A DNA stretch of 64,000 nt from Rohdeia mirabilis (GTDB taxonomy: Bacteria > Planctomycetota > UBA1135 > GCA-002686595). How positions within the stretch are numbered: the first letter of the stretch is position 1; each line of letters opens with the position of its first letter. The stretch lies in NCBI GenBank assembly GCA_007750655.1, contig CP036290.1, positions 4,154,001 to 4,218,000 of the forward strand. The letters run 5' to 3'. The translations under genes and the position numbers were made by a program. The notes below the pieces were generated by a model that was not told the DNA's origin, made no database searches, and worked only from the letters and a program-made list of their open reading frames with translations. Of the stretch, positions 40,719-49,718 are shown in pieces.

Positions 40719-43640
40719 GTGGAGCGCAGGAGCGGACGTACCCAACGGCTGATCGCCACCTCGGCGGCGGTCTTCACCCTCGCGGTGGCCGCGGTGGGCT
40801 CCATCGGGCTCTTCAGCCTGGCGGGCGATGCCGAACGCGTGCGCGCCGACGCCCTGGCGGCCGCCGAACCCCTGGCGCGCGAACTGGGCGAGGTCCTCGA
40901 CCGATTGGCCGCGGAGTTGGCCGCAGACACACCCGATTGGGCGATCGGCTTCCGCACGGACGAGCTGGGCACGCTGATCGAGCCGGCCGTCGGCGGAGCC
41001 CCGCGCCGTTCGAGCGCTGGCGAGCTCGTGGCGGGCATCACGCGCGAGGTGGACGCGCTGGATCGCGCGGGCGACGCCGAGGCCGGGGACCGCAGGCTCG
41101 CGGACGTGGCGGCACGCGAGGATCGGCCCGAGCTCGCGGCCTGGGCCCTGTCCTGGCTGGCCGCGCGCACCGACGACCCCGAGCTGGCGCGCGCGCGGCG
41201 CGAACGGTTGATCCGCGAGTTCCCGGACGTGCGCGACGGGCGCGGGCTGCGACTCGCGTACGCGGCGCGCGCGGACCTCGTGTTCGGTGACGGAGTCGGA
41301 GGCGGCGCACGGGCCGGTGGAACGGGAGCGGTGCGTTCCGCGGTCGAGGACGATGGCGGTCGTCCGGAGCGCGCGTCGTTCGACGAACCGCGGTCCGAGG
41401 CCGAGATCGAGCCCGCGCCGGAGCGGAGCACACCGGTGGAACGAGCGACGACGAACGACTCGCCGTACGCAGGCACGCGGCTCGACGCCGATGCCGCCGG
41501 TGACCCGCGTCCCGATCTCGCAGCGGGCGCGGATCGGATCGCTGCGCTGTTCGAGCTCTACACGGACCTGCTCGCCGACCGCCGTTCGCTCGACGACGGG
41601 GCGACGACCTACCTGGCCGAGCGCGTCGCCGAACGCATCCTGGTGCTCGACCCGAAACGTGCGGCCCAGGTCGCCATCGCGCGTGCCACCGCCGATCGGC
41701 CGCTCGAGCTCTTCGCCGACTGGTCGCTCGGCGCGTCCGACTGGATCGCGCGCGGTGCTCCGAACGGCGCGGTGCTGCTCGCTGGAGCCGCGAGTCCGCG
41801 CGGCCCCCGGGTGCTCACCGCCCGGCCCGACGGCAGCGGTGGCTACGTGGGAGCGGCGGTCGAACTGGAGGTCGTCGCGAACCTGGCGCTCGAGCGCGCG
41901 GGCGCGGCCCAGTGGCGCGAGCTGGGTTTCGAGGCGCGCGTGCTGGAAGGGCCCGCTCGCGACTACGGCATCGACGCGGGGCCAGCATTCGCGCGCGGCG
42001 AAGTCGTGAGCGGCGCGAGCGTGGGCGCCGAAGCGGTGCTGGCCGATCCGACGCGCGAAGAAGGACCGAACGGTCGGTTGCCAGGTGGCGCTCCGGCGCA
42101 GGACGACGGATCGAACGCGGCCGCCGCGCAGCGCTTCGAGTCGAGCGGCGACGTTTCGAATCGCGACGCCTCGACGGGCGGCGCAGCGAACGGGCGCGCG
42201 ACGAGCGCTGGTTCGACGGGCGGCAACGCTTCGAACGGAAGTGCGTCGAGCGCTGCCGCTTCGGGGCGCGACGCGTCGACGGCCGGCGCAGCGAACGGGC
42301 GCGCGACGAGCGCTGGTTCGACGGGCGGCAGCGCTTCGAACGGAAGTGCATCGAGCGGTGCCGCTACGAGTCGCGACGCGTCGACGGGCGGCGCAGCGAA
42401 CGGGCGCGCGACGAGCGCTGGTTCGACGGGCGGCAGCGCTTCGAACGGAAGTGCGTCGAGCGGTGCCGCTACGAGTCGCGACGCGTCGACGGGCGGCGCA
42501 GCGAACGGGCGCGCGACGAGCGCTGGTTCGACGGGCGGCAGCGCTTCGAACGGAAGTGCGTCGAGCGGTGCCGCTACGAGTCGCGACGCGTCGCGCCTCG
42601 AGGCATCGAACGGCGATTCGAAGCCCAGCGGGTCGTCGCTCGGTGCAGCTTCGAGTTTCGATGCAAGGGGCGGCGCCGCCTCGAACAGGGCCGCGACGAG
42701 CTCTTCGGACCGCTCCGCGCCCGTCGCCACCGCGCGGCCCGGCGCGCCGTTCGAGACCCTGCGACCGTCGGTGCGCGCGCTCGACTTCGAGGAGCGCGTG
42801 CGGGCCGAGGAACGGCGCTTCGCGTTCGCTCTCGCCGGATTCGTGGTCGCTCTCGCTCTAGCCGGAGCCGCGGGCTTCACGGTCGTGCGGACGGCGCGGC
42901 TCGAGGGCCGGCGCGCGCGCGAACGCGAGGACTTCGTCGCGGCGGTGACGCACGAGTTGAAGACACCGGTCGCGTCCATCCGGCTCATGGCGGAACTGCT
43001 CGAACGCGGCGACGCTCCGCCCGAACGCGCCCGTGACTTCGCGCGCCGCACGGTGCTCGAGAGCGAACGGCTCGAGCGCCTGGTCGACTCGGTGCTGCGT
43101 TTCGCCGGTACGACGCGCGGAGGGCGTCTCGCCAACCTGGCCGCTGTCGACCTGGGCGACGCGCTCGAGACCGCGCGCGCCTCCGTCCGCCCCTTGGCCG
43201 ACGAGCGCGGCTTCGAGCTGCGCATCGACGCCGCGCTCCCCCGCCTGTTCGTGCGCGCCGAACGGGACGCGCTGGTGGGCGCGATCGGCGAACTGCTCGA
43301 CAACGCGACCAAGTACGGCGCTCCGGCCGCGGGCGTCGACGTGGCAGCCAGCGTTCGCGGCGAGCGCGTGCGCCTCGAAGTGTCGGACCGCGGACCGGGC
43401 GTGCCGGAAGCCGAGCGCGAACGCGTCTTCGAACCGTTCCGGCGTCTCGGCGACGAGCTCACGCGCGAACGGCGTGGGATCGGGCTGGGCCTGGCCCTCG
43501 TGCGCGCGACGGCCGAGTCGTTCGGCGGCGCCGCGGGGTATCGGGCGCGCGCGGGCGGTGGCGCGTGCCTGTGGATCGAGCTCGAGCGGGCCGATGCACC
43601 GGGCGACGCGGCGGCGGGCGGCGCGGCGCGTGACCTGTGA
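40719..43640 (+). CDS. Sensor histidine kinase with large repeat-bearing extracytoplasmic domain
   Basis: The product has 973 residues with a GTG start. Membrane segments at about 10-34 and 701-723 enclose about 665 residues outside the cytoplasm, including helical Ala/Arg-rich sequence and a Ser/Gly/Ala/Asn low-complexity region with four 35-residue repeats (residues about 482-621). The kinase core follows: phospho-His near 745 (VTHELKTPVASIRLM), N-box ELLDNATKYG near 860, G1 SDRGPGVPE near 890 and GIGLGLAL near 921. It is a class I (HisKA) kinase. The OmpR-type regulator gene follows after 171 bp and is its likely partner. The signal is unknown; the linker may span the periplasm or cell wall. 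Confidence 0.9.
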   Translation: MERRSGRTQRLIATSAAVFTLAVAAVGSIGLFSLAGDAERVRADALAAAEPLARELGEVLDRLAAELAADTPDWAIGFRTDELGTLIEPAVGGAPRRSSAGELVAGITREVDALDRAGDAEAGDRRLADVAAREDRPELAAWALSWLAARTDDPELARARRERLIREFPDVRDGRGLRLAYAARADLVFGDGVGGGARAGGTGAVRSAVEDDGGRPERASFDEPRSEAEIEPAPERSTPVERATTNDSPYAGTRLDADAAGDPRPDLAAGADRIAALFELYTDLLADRRSLDDGATTYLAERVAERILVLDPKRAAQVAIARATADRPLELFADWSLGASDWIARGAPNGAVLLAGAASPRGPRVLTARPDGSGGYVGAAVELEVVANLALERAGAAQWRELGFEARVLEGPARDYGIDAGPAFARGEVVSGASVGAEAVLADPTREEGPNGRLPGGAPAQDDGSNAAAAQRFESSGDVSNRDASTGGAANGRATSAGSTGGNASNGSASSAAASGRDASTAGAANGRATSAGSTGGSASNGSASSGAATSRDASTGGAANGRATSAGSTGGSASNGSASSGAATSRDASTGGAANGRATSAGSTGGSASNGSASSGAATSRDASRLEASNGDSKPSGSSLGAASSFDARGGAASNRAATSSSDRSAPVATARPGAPFETLRPSVRALDFEERVRAEERRFAFALAGFVVALALAGAAGFTVVRTARLEGRRAREREDFVAAVTHELKTPVASIRLMAELLERGDAPPERARDFARRTVLESERLERLVDSVLRFAGTTRGGRLANLAAVDLGDALETARASVRPLADERGFELRIDAALPRLFVRAERDALVGAIGELLDNATKYGAPAAGVDVAASVRGERVRLEVSDRGPGVPEAERERVFEPFRRLGDELTRERRGIGLGLALVRATAESFGGAAGYRARAGGGACLWIELERADAPGDAAAGGAARDL
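42162..42581 (+). repeat. Four 105-bp in-frame tandem repeats in the histidine kinase gene
   Basis: Units start at 42162, 42267, 42372 and 42477. Each codes for 35 residues beginning RDAST and rich in Ser, Gly, Ala and Asn. Units 3 and 4 look identical in DNA, unit 2 differs by about two bases, and unit 1 by several, so the array is recent and still homogenising. The 105-bp period keeps the frame, so copy-number change would only lengthen or shorten the linker. Confidence 0.95.
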
Positions 43641-43811
43641 TGGAGCGTGATCCGACGAGCGGCGCGCGGCGTGGTCGGGCGCTGGCCGAAGTCGGCGTCC
43701 GGACGCCTGGCGCCGCGCTCGACGGAACCGAGTCGAAGTAGGCTCTGACGGCCGACGCCGCACGGACGAACGAAGGGGCCGCCGAGCCCCCCCACCGCTG
43801 AACACGCTGCA

Positions 43812-44519
43812 ATGAACGCGAAGCGACGCATCCTCGTGGTCGAGGACGAAGAGAGTCTGGTGACCGGGCTCGAGTACGCGCTCGGAAAGGAGGGCTACGA
43901 GGTGGACGTGGCGCGCGACGGGCGCGCGGCGCTCGAGCTGCTGGCGACGAGTGCGCCCGATCTGGTGCTGCTCGACGTGATGCTGCCGGGGCGGTCCGGG
44001 CTCGACGTGCTGAAGAGTCTGCGGCGCGACGGACGCACGGTGCCGGTGATGCTGCTCACCGCGCGCAACGGCGAGGCCGACGTGGTGCAGGGGTTCGATC
44101 TGGGCGCCGACGACTACGTGACCAAGCCGTTCAGCCTGGCGGAGCTGCTCGCCCGTGTGCGGGTGCGGTTGAAGAGCGCCGATTCGAACGCGGCCGACAC
44201 GCCGAACGAGCTCGTGATCGGTCCGGCGCGCGTACTGCTCGCCGAACTGCGCATCGAGGTCGCGCTGCCGGACGGCACCACGCGCACGAGCGACCTGTCG
44301 TTGCGCGAGGTCGACATGCTGCGGCTGCTCTGGCGCGAGCGCGGCAAGCCGGTGACGCGCGAGCGCTTCCTCGACGAGGTCTGGGGCCACGACACGTTCC
44401 CCACGACGCGCACGGTGGACCAGCACGTGGTCAAGCTGCGGCAGAAGCTCGAGGCCGACCCGAAGGCGCCGGTGCACCTGTTGACGGCCTTCGGCGTGGG
44501 CTACCGGCTCGAGGTGTAA
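43812..44519 (+). CDS. OmpR/PhoB-family response regulator
   Basis: The product has 235 residues. The receiver domain (1-120) has acidic pair E11/D12, phospho-Asp55 (LVLLDVMLPG), Thr in MLLTARN and Lys105 (YVTKPF). The winged-helix DNA-binding domain (about 135-235) shows 'LSLREVDMLRLLWRERGKPVTRERFLDEVWG' and 'TRTVDQHVVKLRQKLEADPKAPVHLLTAFGVGYRLEV'. It is the output partner of the kinase 171 bp upstream, a standard EnvZ/OmpR-style pair. Its stop codon overlaps the first bases of the long inverted-repeat element. Confidence 0.92.
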   Translation: MNAKRRILVVEDEESLVTGLEYALGKEGYEVDVARDGRAALELLATSAPDLVLLDVMLPGRSGLDVLKSLRRDGRTVPVMLLTARNGEADVVQGFDLGADDYVTKPFSLAELLARVRVRLKSADSNAADTPNELVIGPARVLLAELRIEVALPDGTTRTSDLSLREVDMLRLLWRERGKPVTRERFLDEVWGHDTFPTTRTVDQHVVKLRQKLEADPKAPVHLLTAFGVGYRLEV

Positions 44520-44748
44520 CCCTCGTACGGTGTCGCACACCACTGGGGTGGTCGACCCGAAAGAAGTACCGCAGCAATCCGACCAAGCGCGTCGGCTCTC
44601 CCGCGGACCGACTCCGCCGTCGGCGGCTACCGCGAGGTCGGCTCGTGCGATCCTCGCCTCTTCACGGGCGCCCGTGTCGAGGCCGAGTTTGCTGCGGCAC
44701 TTCCTTCGGGTCGACCACCCCAGTGGTGTGCGACACCGTACGAGGGTT
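44518..44748. mobile_element. 231-bp MITE-like element with 60-bp terminal inverted repeats
   Basis: Arms 44518-44577 (starting AACCCTCGTACGGTGTCGCA) and 44689-44748 are reverse complements with two mismatches, around a 111-bp centre with no ORF of its own. The outer core TACGGTGTCGCACAC resembles TACGGCGTCAGGCAC of the palindromes at 39.7 and 47.4 kb (11 of 15 positions). It inserted at, or overlaps, the response-regulator stop codon. It carries no transposase, so it is probably a non-autonomous REP/MITE-type element. Confidence 0.8.
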
Positions 44749-44888
44749 CACAACCTTTGACATCCGGCGCGCGAGGTGGTGACAGGACAAGGGACGAAGA
44801 AGCGTCTTGTGGGCTCCGACGCGATCGGGCGTTCCCCGGCCGATCGGGGGACGCCGGCGCGCAACAGCCCGAGAGAGAGACCAGCACC

Positions 44889-47372
44889 ATGAAGACTCAC
44901 ACGACGCATCGCTTCCTCGGCCTCGCCCTGTGCCTGGCCGCGAGCCCCGCCGCCAACGCGACGGCCGCCCAGACGCTGGCGCCCACCAGCCTGATCCCGC
45001 TGCACCTGACGCCGCGGGTCGAGGCACCGCGGGCCGCGACGCGCGCGACCAGCGCCCAGGACTCGCCGCGCGACCTGCTCGAACGCGCGCACTACGCCGA
45101 GGACCACGAGCACGATCTCGCCGCGGCCAAGGCTGGATTCGAAGCGGCACTCGCCGCCGCGCGCGCCGCCAAGGATGCACCGCTCGCGGCCGAGGCCGAA
45201 GCCGCTCTGCGCGCCGTGCGTGTGCGCCTGGGCGAGATCGAGGACGAAGCGCCGGCGCCGAGCGAGGAGACGCTCGATCGCATCGCGGACATCCTGGTCC
45301 AGGTCCACAATGGCGTGACACCGTGGGAGAAGCTGGGAGAGGACCTGGCGTTGTACGGCGACACCGCGGTGCAGGTGCTCGCGCGCCTCCTCGCGGCGCC
45401 GGAGGGCACCATGGTCGCCATCACGCCGGACTTCTCCATCGTCGCCCCCTCCAGGTTCGCCGCCTCCGCGCTGGGCACGATCGACTCGCCGGCCGCGCGT
45501 GCGGCGACCCTCGAAGCCTTCCGGTCCGAGACCGACCCGGTGCTGCGGCGCACGCTCGCGCAGTCGAGCGGCGCAGATCACCTCGAGCTGCACTACGCCA
45601 GTGCACAGGATCCGGTCGAGGCCATCCGCGACGTGGGTGGGTCCCGCCTGTTCCAGCTCGTGCAACGCGAGCGGAACACCTTCATGTCCGATCCGCGTCT
45701 CGGAGGCGATCCGCGCCTCGTCGAGATCGCCGTCGAACGCGCGCGCGCCGGACGCGGCGAGTGGGCCCAGATCCTCGCCGACCTGGCGCCTTTCGTGGCC
45801 CTGCGGGAACTGGGCGAACCGTTGCCAGGGAGCATCGGCCAGGCCATCGCGGGGCGAGTCGGCTACGCCGGGAGTACGAGCGTGGCGAGGCTCGACCCGA
45901 CCGAACTGCGACGCTATCTCGAGATCTGGAGCGCACCCGCGAACGATGCCCAGAAGTCCGCGGCCCTGAACGCCTTCACACGGCAGTTCTCGTACTTCCA
46001 GCTGAAGGACCTGTGGGCCGCGAACCCGACCTCCGCGACCCGCGACGCGATGAGCGCCCTCGCAGCCGAGTACCCCCTGTCCGCGACCGCGCCGGTCCTG
46101 CCCTTCGTCGGCTTCGAGCGAACGGTCGACGTGCTGTCGAAGCTCGAGGCGCGCGGTCACGTCCTGGACGAGCGCGAGTCCGTCGCCCTGCGAGCCGAGC
46201 TCGACACGCTCACGAGTCCCGATCCTGGTGGGCAGGTACCGAGCATCGAAGACTTGGGACGTCTCTTCGACGCGATCAGCGCCGTCACCAACTGGAGCGG
46301 ATCCGAGCAGGCGACGAGCGCCGCCGTGTACTGCTTCACGGGCTTCGCGCAGTTCTCGGCCAGTGAGTCGAGTTTCGTGCCGGTCACGGTCCGGATCCAA
46401 GGGTTCGACGCCGTGCAACTCGATCGCAACGCCACTCAGATCGGTCGCTTCGCCGATCGCCTGGCTGGAGCCGTCACCCAGTCCCAGTTCCGCCTCGAGA
46501 CCGTTCCACCTTCCCTCGCGTGGTTCGGAAACTGGATGCTCGAGAGCGGAGGGGGTCGGCAGATCGAAGCCGCCGCTCAGATTCTGGAGCGGAGCGCTGC
46601 GGTCGGCGGACTGGACGTGGTGTCCCGCATCCTGATCCCCCGTTGGGAGTCCGGCGAGATCAGCCGTGACGACTTCAGCGACGCGCTCCAACGTCTGACG
46701 TCGCTGAGCGAGCGATCCGACCGCGACGGAACTGTGGCGTTCCTGCTCGAGCGGGCCCGTCCGTTGCTGCAGGAGGATCCGATCGGGACCATGGCTGAGG
46801 AGTTCGTGGCGGCCGCCATTCGCCTCTCGACCGAGACACGGCATGCGTTCCTCGACGGTATCGAACCGCTGCTCCAGACGCCCGCTGTGGCCGAGTTGGT
46901 CGCCAGCCGCCTCAGGTACTACCTGGCCGGCGCGCGCGACCTGCAGCGGCTGCTCGAGGCGGTCCAGGCCGCGCCCGAGGAGAACTCGAGCCTCCGGGCG
47001 GATGCCATCTGGAGGCTCGGGAACGCTCTGTACGAACCCGCGATCGACCTGATCGGCGAGGCACTGCGGTCCAGCGAACCCGCCGTACGCGAAGCCGCGC
47101 GCAACACCCTCGAGCAGTTCCGCCAGCAGCGCGAAGCCCTCGAGGAGTTCGCCCGCTGGAAGCGTGCGAAGGACGAGGCCAAGGAGACCACCGACGCGCT
47201 CGTGGCCCTGCTCGCCAGCACCGATCGCGACGTGGTGCTCGGCGCCGTCGAGGCCTTGGGGGCGGTGCGCGCGAAGACGGCGCTGCCGAAGTTGGTCGCG
47301 CTGCTCGCCCGGGACGACGACGAGCTGAAGACCGCGGTGCGCACGGCGATCGCGCGCATCGGCGGCGAGTAG
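44889..47372 (+). CDS. Large secreted HEAT-repeat-type helical protein, function unknown
   Basis: The product has 827 residues. A signal peptide (residues 1-30, ending NATAAQ) follows the ATG at 44889, which has an SD-like GAGAGAGA 9-16 bp upstream. The mature protein is almost wholly helical; HEAT-like repeats are clearest at the C-terminus ('LRADAIWRLGNALYEPAIDLIGEALRSSEPAVREAARNTLEQF' and 'TDALVALLASTDRDVVLGAVEALGAVRAKTALPKLVALLARDDDELKTAVRTAIARIGGE'). No catalytic motif is visible. A periplasmic scaffold is likely. It follows the kinase-regulator pair and the inverted-repeat element, so it may or may not belong to their regulon. Confidence 0.78.
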   Translation: MKTHTTHRFLGLALCLAASPAANATAAQTLAPTSLIPLHLTPRVEAPRAATRATSAQDSPRDLLERAHYAEDHEHDLAAAKAGFEAALAAARAAKDAPLAAEAEAALRAVRVRLGEIEDEAPAPSEETLDRIADILVQVHNGVTPWEKLGEDLALYGDTAVQVLARLLAAPEGTMVAITPDFSIVAPSRFAASALGTIDSPAARAATLEAFRSETDPVLRRTLAQSSGADHLELHYASAQDPVEAIRDVGGSRLFQLVQRERNTFMSDPRLGGDPRLVEIAVERARAGRGEWAQILADLAPFVALRELGEPLPGSIGQAIAGRVGYAGSTSVARLDPTELRRYLEIWSAPANDAQKSAALNAFTRQFSYFQLKDLWAANPTSATRDAMSALAAEYPLSATAPVLPFVGFERTVDVLSKLEARGHVLDERESVALRAELDTLTSPDPGGQVPSIEDLGRLFDAISAVTNWSGSEQATSAAVYCFTGFAQFSASESSFVPVTVRIQGFDAVQLDRNATQIGRFADRLAGAVTQSQFRLETVPPSLAWFGNWMLESGGGRQIEAAAQILERSAAVGGLDVVSRILIPRWESGEISRDDFSDALQRLTSLSERSDRDGTVAFLLERARPLLQEDPIGTMAEEFVAAAIRLSTETRHAFLDGIEPLLQTPAVAELVASRLRYYLAGARDLQRLLEAVQAAPEENSSLRADAIWRLGNALYEPAIDLIGEALRSSEPAVREAARNTLEQFRQQREALEEFARWKRAKDEAKETTDALVALLASTDRDVVLGAVEALGAVRAKTALPKLVALLARDDDELKTAVRTAIARIGGE

Positions 47373-47374
47373 TC

Positions 47375-47506
47375 GATCGTCGGGGTGATCGGTACGGCGT
47401 CAGGCACGCAGGTGCCACCTGCCGCCGACCTCGCTGCGATTCGCAGCGACGTGGCGCGGCAGGTGGCACCTGCGTGCCTGACGCCGTACCGATCACCCCG
47501 ACGATC
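47375..47506. repeat. 132-bp palindromic element B, related to element A
   Basis: Arms of about 51 bp (47375-47425 and 47456-47506) pair perfectly, then a short unpaired or mispaired stretch and an inner TCGCTGCGA/TCGCAGCGA stem. The core TGATCGGTACGGCGTCAGGC is identical to element A. Where A has AAT...CCGG, B has CAG...CCTG, and the opposite arm carries the matching change each time, so pairing is kept. It begins 2 bp after the HEAT-protein stop and reaches the helicase stop, again between convergent genes. Confidence 0.9.
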
Positions 47507-49541
47507 AGCGTCGCGCGCGCTTCTTGCTCGAACGCTTCTTCGAGGCCCGCTTCTTCGCGTCGAGCCCGTCCTCGCCCTTCACCGCCATCCCACCGGCCTG
47601 CCAGTCGGCGGGCGGCTCGCGGTCGGCGAGCTCGAAGAAGAAGCGGCTCGGGTGGCACTGCGCGCGCCCGCCACCGCGCGGACGCTCGGTGCAGTAGGAC
47701 AGGACCAGCCGGTCGCGCGCGCGCGTGATGCCCACGTAGGCCAGGCGCCGCTCCTCCTCGACCGTGTCGTCCTGGATCGCGCGCGCGTGCGGCAGGACGC
47801 CCTCCTCGAACCCGACCAGGAACACCTGCCGGAACTCGAGCCCCTTCGCGGCGTGCAGCGTCATCAGGTGCACCGCGTCGCGCTTGTCCTTCTCGTCCTT
47901 GTTCGACTCGGGGCTGTCCATCGCCAGCTCCTGCAGGAAGCGGCGCAGGCTCGGCTTCTTGCGGCGGCGCGAGTGGTTCTCGGCGAAGCGGATCAGCTCC
48001 TCGATCGCCGCCATCCGCGAGGCGCGTGTCTTGTCGTCGGGATAGGCGCGCCCGATCTCGCTCTTGTAGCCGACGCGCTCGACCAGTTCCCGCACCGACT
48101 CGCCCAGCGCATCGTTGCGCACGCCGGCCTCCCACTCGCGCAGGGTCAGGCACAGCTGTGCTCCAGCGTTCGCGGCCGCCGGCTTCAGGTCGCCGAGCCC
48201 CTTCTCGAAGGCTTCGAAGAGCGACACGCCCGCCGCCGCGGCCGCCGCCATGGCCTTGTCGAGACTCGTGTCGCCTAGCCCGCGCGTCGGCCGGTTCGCG
48301 ATGCGCAACAGCGACACGTCGTCCTTGCGGTTCGCGGCCGCGCGCATGTACGCCAGCACGTCGCGGATCTCCTTGCGATCGAAGAACGACGGTCCGCCGA
48401 TCAGCACGTACGGCATCGCGCGCGTGCGCAGCTGGGCCTCGAAGGCGCGCGGCTGCAGCGACGTGCGGAAGAGGATCGCGAAGTCCCCGAAGTTGAGGTC
48501 CGCGAGCTGCATCTGCTCCTTGATCTGCAGGCAGACGGTGTCGGCCTCCGCCGCTTCGTCCGCCGCCGCGAAGGCCTCGAGCGGCACACCGTTCCCACGC
48601 GCCGCACGCATCGTCTTCGCGTGCCGCACCGGGTTGTTGCGGATGACCTTGTTCGCCGCGTCGAGCACCTGGTGCGTCGAGCGGTAGTTGTCCTCGAGCT
48701 TGACGATCTTCGCGCCGGGGAAGTCCGTGCCGAAGGCGAGGATCTTCTCGACGCGCGCACCGCGCCACCCGTAGATCGCCTGGTCGTCGTCCCCCACCGC
48801 GCAGATGTTCCCGTCCTTCGACGTCAACGCCAGCAGGAGCTCGTACTGCGCCGCGTTCGTGTCCTGGTACTCGTCGACCATGACGTAGCGCAGCTGCTGT
48901 TGCAGCATCTGGCGCAGGTCGTCCTGTTCGTGCAGCAGCTTGACCGCCAGCACGAGCAGGTCGTCGAAGTCCACCACGCGACTGCGCCGCAGCCAGACCT
49001 CGTACTTGGCGTAGGACTCCGCGACCAACACGTCCTCGTCGTCCTTCGCCCGCTGGAGCGCGACCTCCGGCGTCACGAGGTCGTTCTTGAACAGGCTGAT
49101 CTTCCCGTGCACGTCGCGCAGGATCGAGCTGGGGTTCGCGATGCCGAGTTCGCGCAGGATCTGCCGCAGCCCCGACGCCTGGTCGCCCGAGTCGCACAGC
49201 CCGAACTCGTCGCCGAGACCCGCCAGTTGGCTGTGGTCGCGCAACAGGTTGAGCCCGAAGGCGTGGAACGTGCCGAGGTTCACGTCGCCACCGGGCGGGC
49301 CGGCGATGGCTTTGACGCGCTCCTTCATCTCGCCGGCGGCCTTGTTCGTGAACGTCACGCCGAGGATCGACTCGGGGACGACGCCGCGCGCGAGCAGGTG
49401 CGCCGTGCGGACGGTGATCACGCGCGTCTTGCCCGATCCCGCGCCGGCCAGCACGAGCAGCGGTCCCTCGGTCGTGAGGACCGCTTCGCGCTGTGCGGGG
49501 TTCAGGCCCTCGATGGCGGTGCGCAGCGCGGAAGAAGACAT
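47505..49541 (-). CDS. UvrD/PcrA/Rep-family ATP-dependent DNA helicase (SF1A)
   Basis: The product has 678 residues starting MSSSALRTAIEGLNPAQREAVL. The helicase motifs are complete: Q-motif LNPAQREAV, I LAGAGSGKTRV, Ia TFTNKAAGEMKERV, II VDEYQDTNAAQ, III GDDDQAIYGWRGA, IV DNYRSTHQVLDAA, V TLHAAKGLEFRQVFLVG and VI RRLAYVGITRARDRL. It lies closest to Rep/PcrA and acts in replication restart or repair. The C-terminal tail is Lys/Arg-rich ('KKRASKKRSSKKRARR') and may hold DNA or a partner such as RNA polymerase. An in-frame extension upstream to 51329 runs antisense through the repeat array and is not real. Confidence 0.92.
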   Translation of the reverse strand: MSSSALRTAIEGLNPAQREAVLTTEGPLLVLAGAGSGKTRVITVRTAHLLARGVVPESILGVTFTNKAAGEMKERVKAIAGPPGGDVNLGTFHAFGLNLLRDHSQLAGLGDEFGLCDSGDQASGLRQILRELGIANPSSILRDVHGKISLFKNDLVTPEVALQRAKDDEDVLVAESYAKYEVWLRRSRVVDFDDLLVLAVKLLHEQDDLRQMLQQQLRYVMVDEYQDTNAAQYELLLALTSKDGNICAVGDDDQAIYGWRGARVEKILAFGTDFPGAKIVKLEDNYRSTHQVLDAANKVIRNNPVRHAKTMRAARGNGVPLEAFAAADEAAEADTVCLQIKEQMQLADLNFGDFAILFRTSLQPRAFEAQLRTRAMPYVLIGGPSFFDRKEIRDVLAYMRAAANRKDDVSLLRIANRPTRGLGDTSLDKAMAAAAAAGVSLFEAFEKGLGDLKPAAANAGAQLCLTLREWEAGVRNDALGESVRELVERVGYKSEIGRAYPDDKTRASRMAAIEELIRFAENHSRRRKKPSLRRFLQELAMDSPESNKDEKDKRDAVHLMTLHAAKGLEFRQVFLVGFEEGVLPHARAIQDDTVEEERRLAYVGITRARDRLVLSYCTERPRGGGRAQCHPSRFFFELADREPPADWQAGGMAVKGEDGLDAKKRASKKRSSKKRARR

Positions 49542-49718
49542 GGGCGAGCAGGATAGCGGGTGGCCCGCTGCCGCTGGCCGGTCGCTCGGCCTTTCTGGGA
49601 GCGCGCCGTCGGTGTGGGCGACCCACTGCGCGCTGGGCACGGAGCCCCACGGGAACCTGCGCGACTCGCGCGCCACGACACGCGCGCCCGCACCGCTTCG
49701 AACACTAAGATCGCGCCG

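Noticed and set aside
42162-42581. The kinase repeats as a CRISPR or minisatellite array
   Set aside because: Units are contiguous 105-bp coding repeats without spacers and keep the reading frame.
41912-43831. Long open frames on both strands across the kinase repeat region, including a 622-residue minus-strand frame
   Set aside because: They mirror the kinase gene. Their products are Arg/Ala or Ser/Ala low-complexity sequence with no family, and the plus-strand kinase has every expected motif.
44889-47372. A link between the HEAT-type protein and the upstream two-component pair
   Set aside because: A 369-bp gap with an inserted element separates them and the protein has no regulatory motif; kept only as a possibility.
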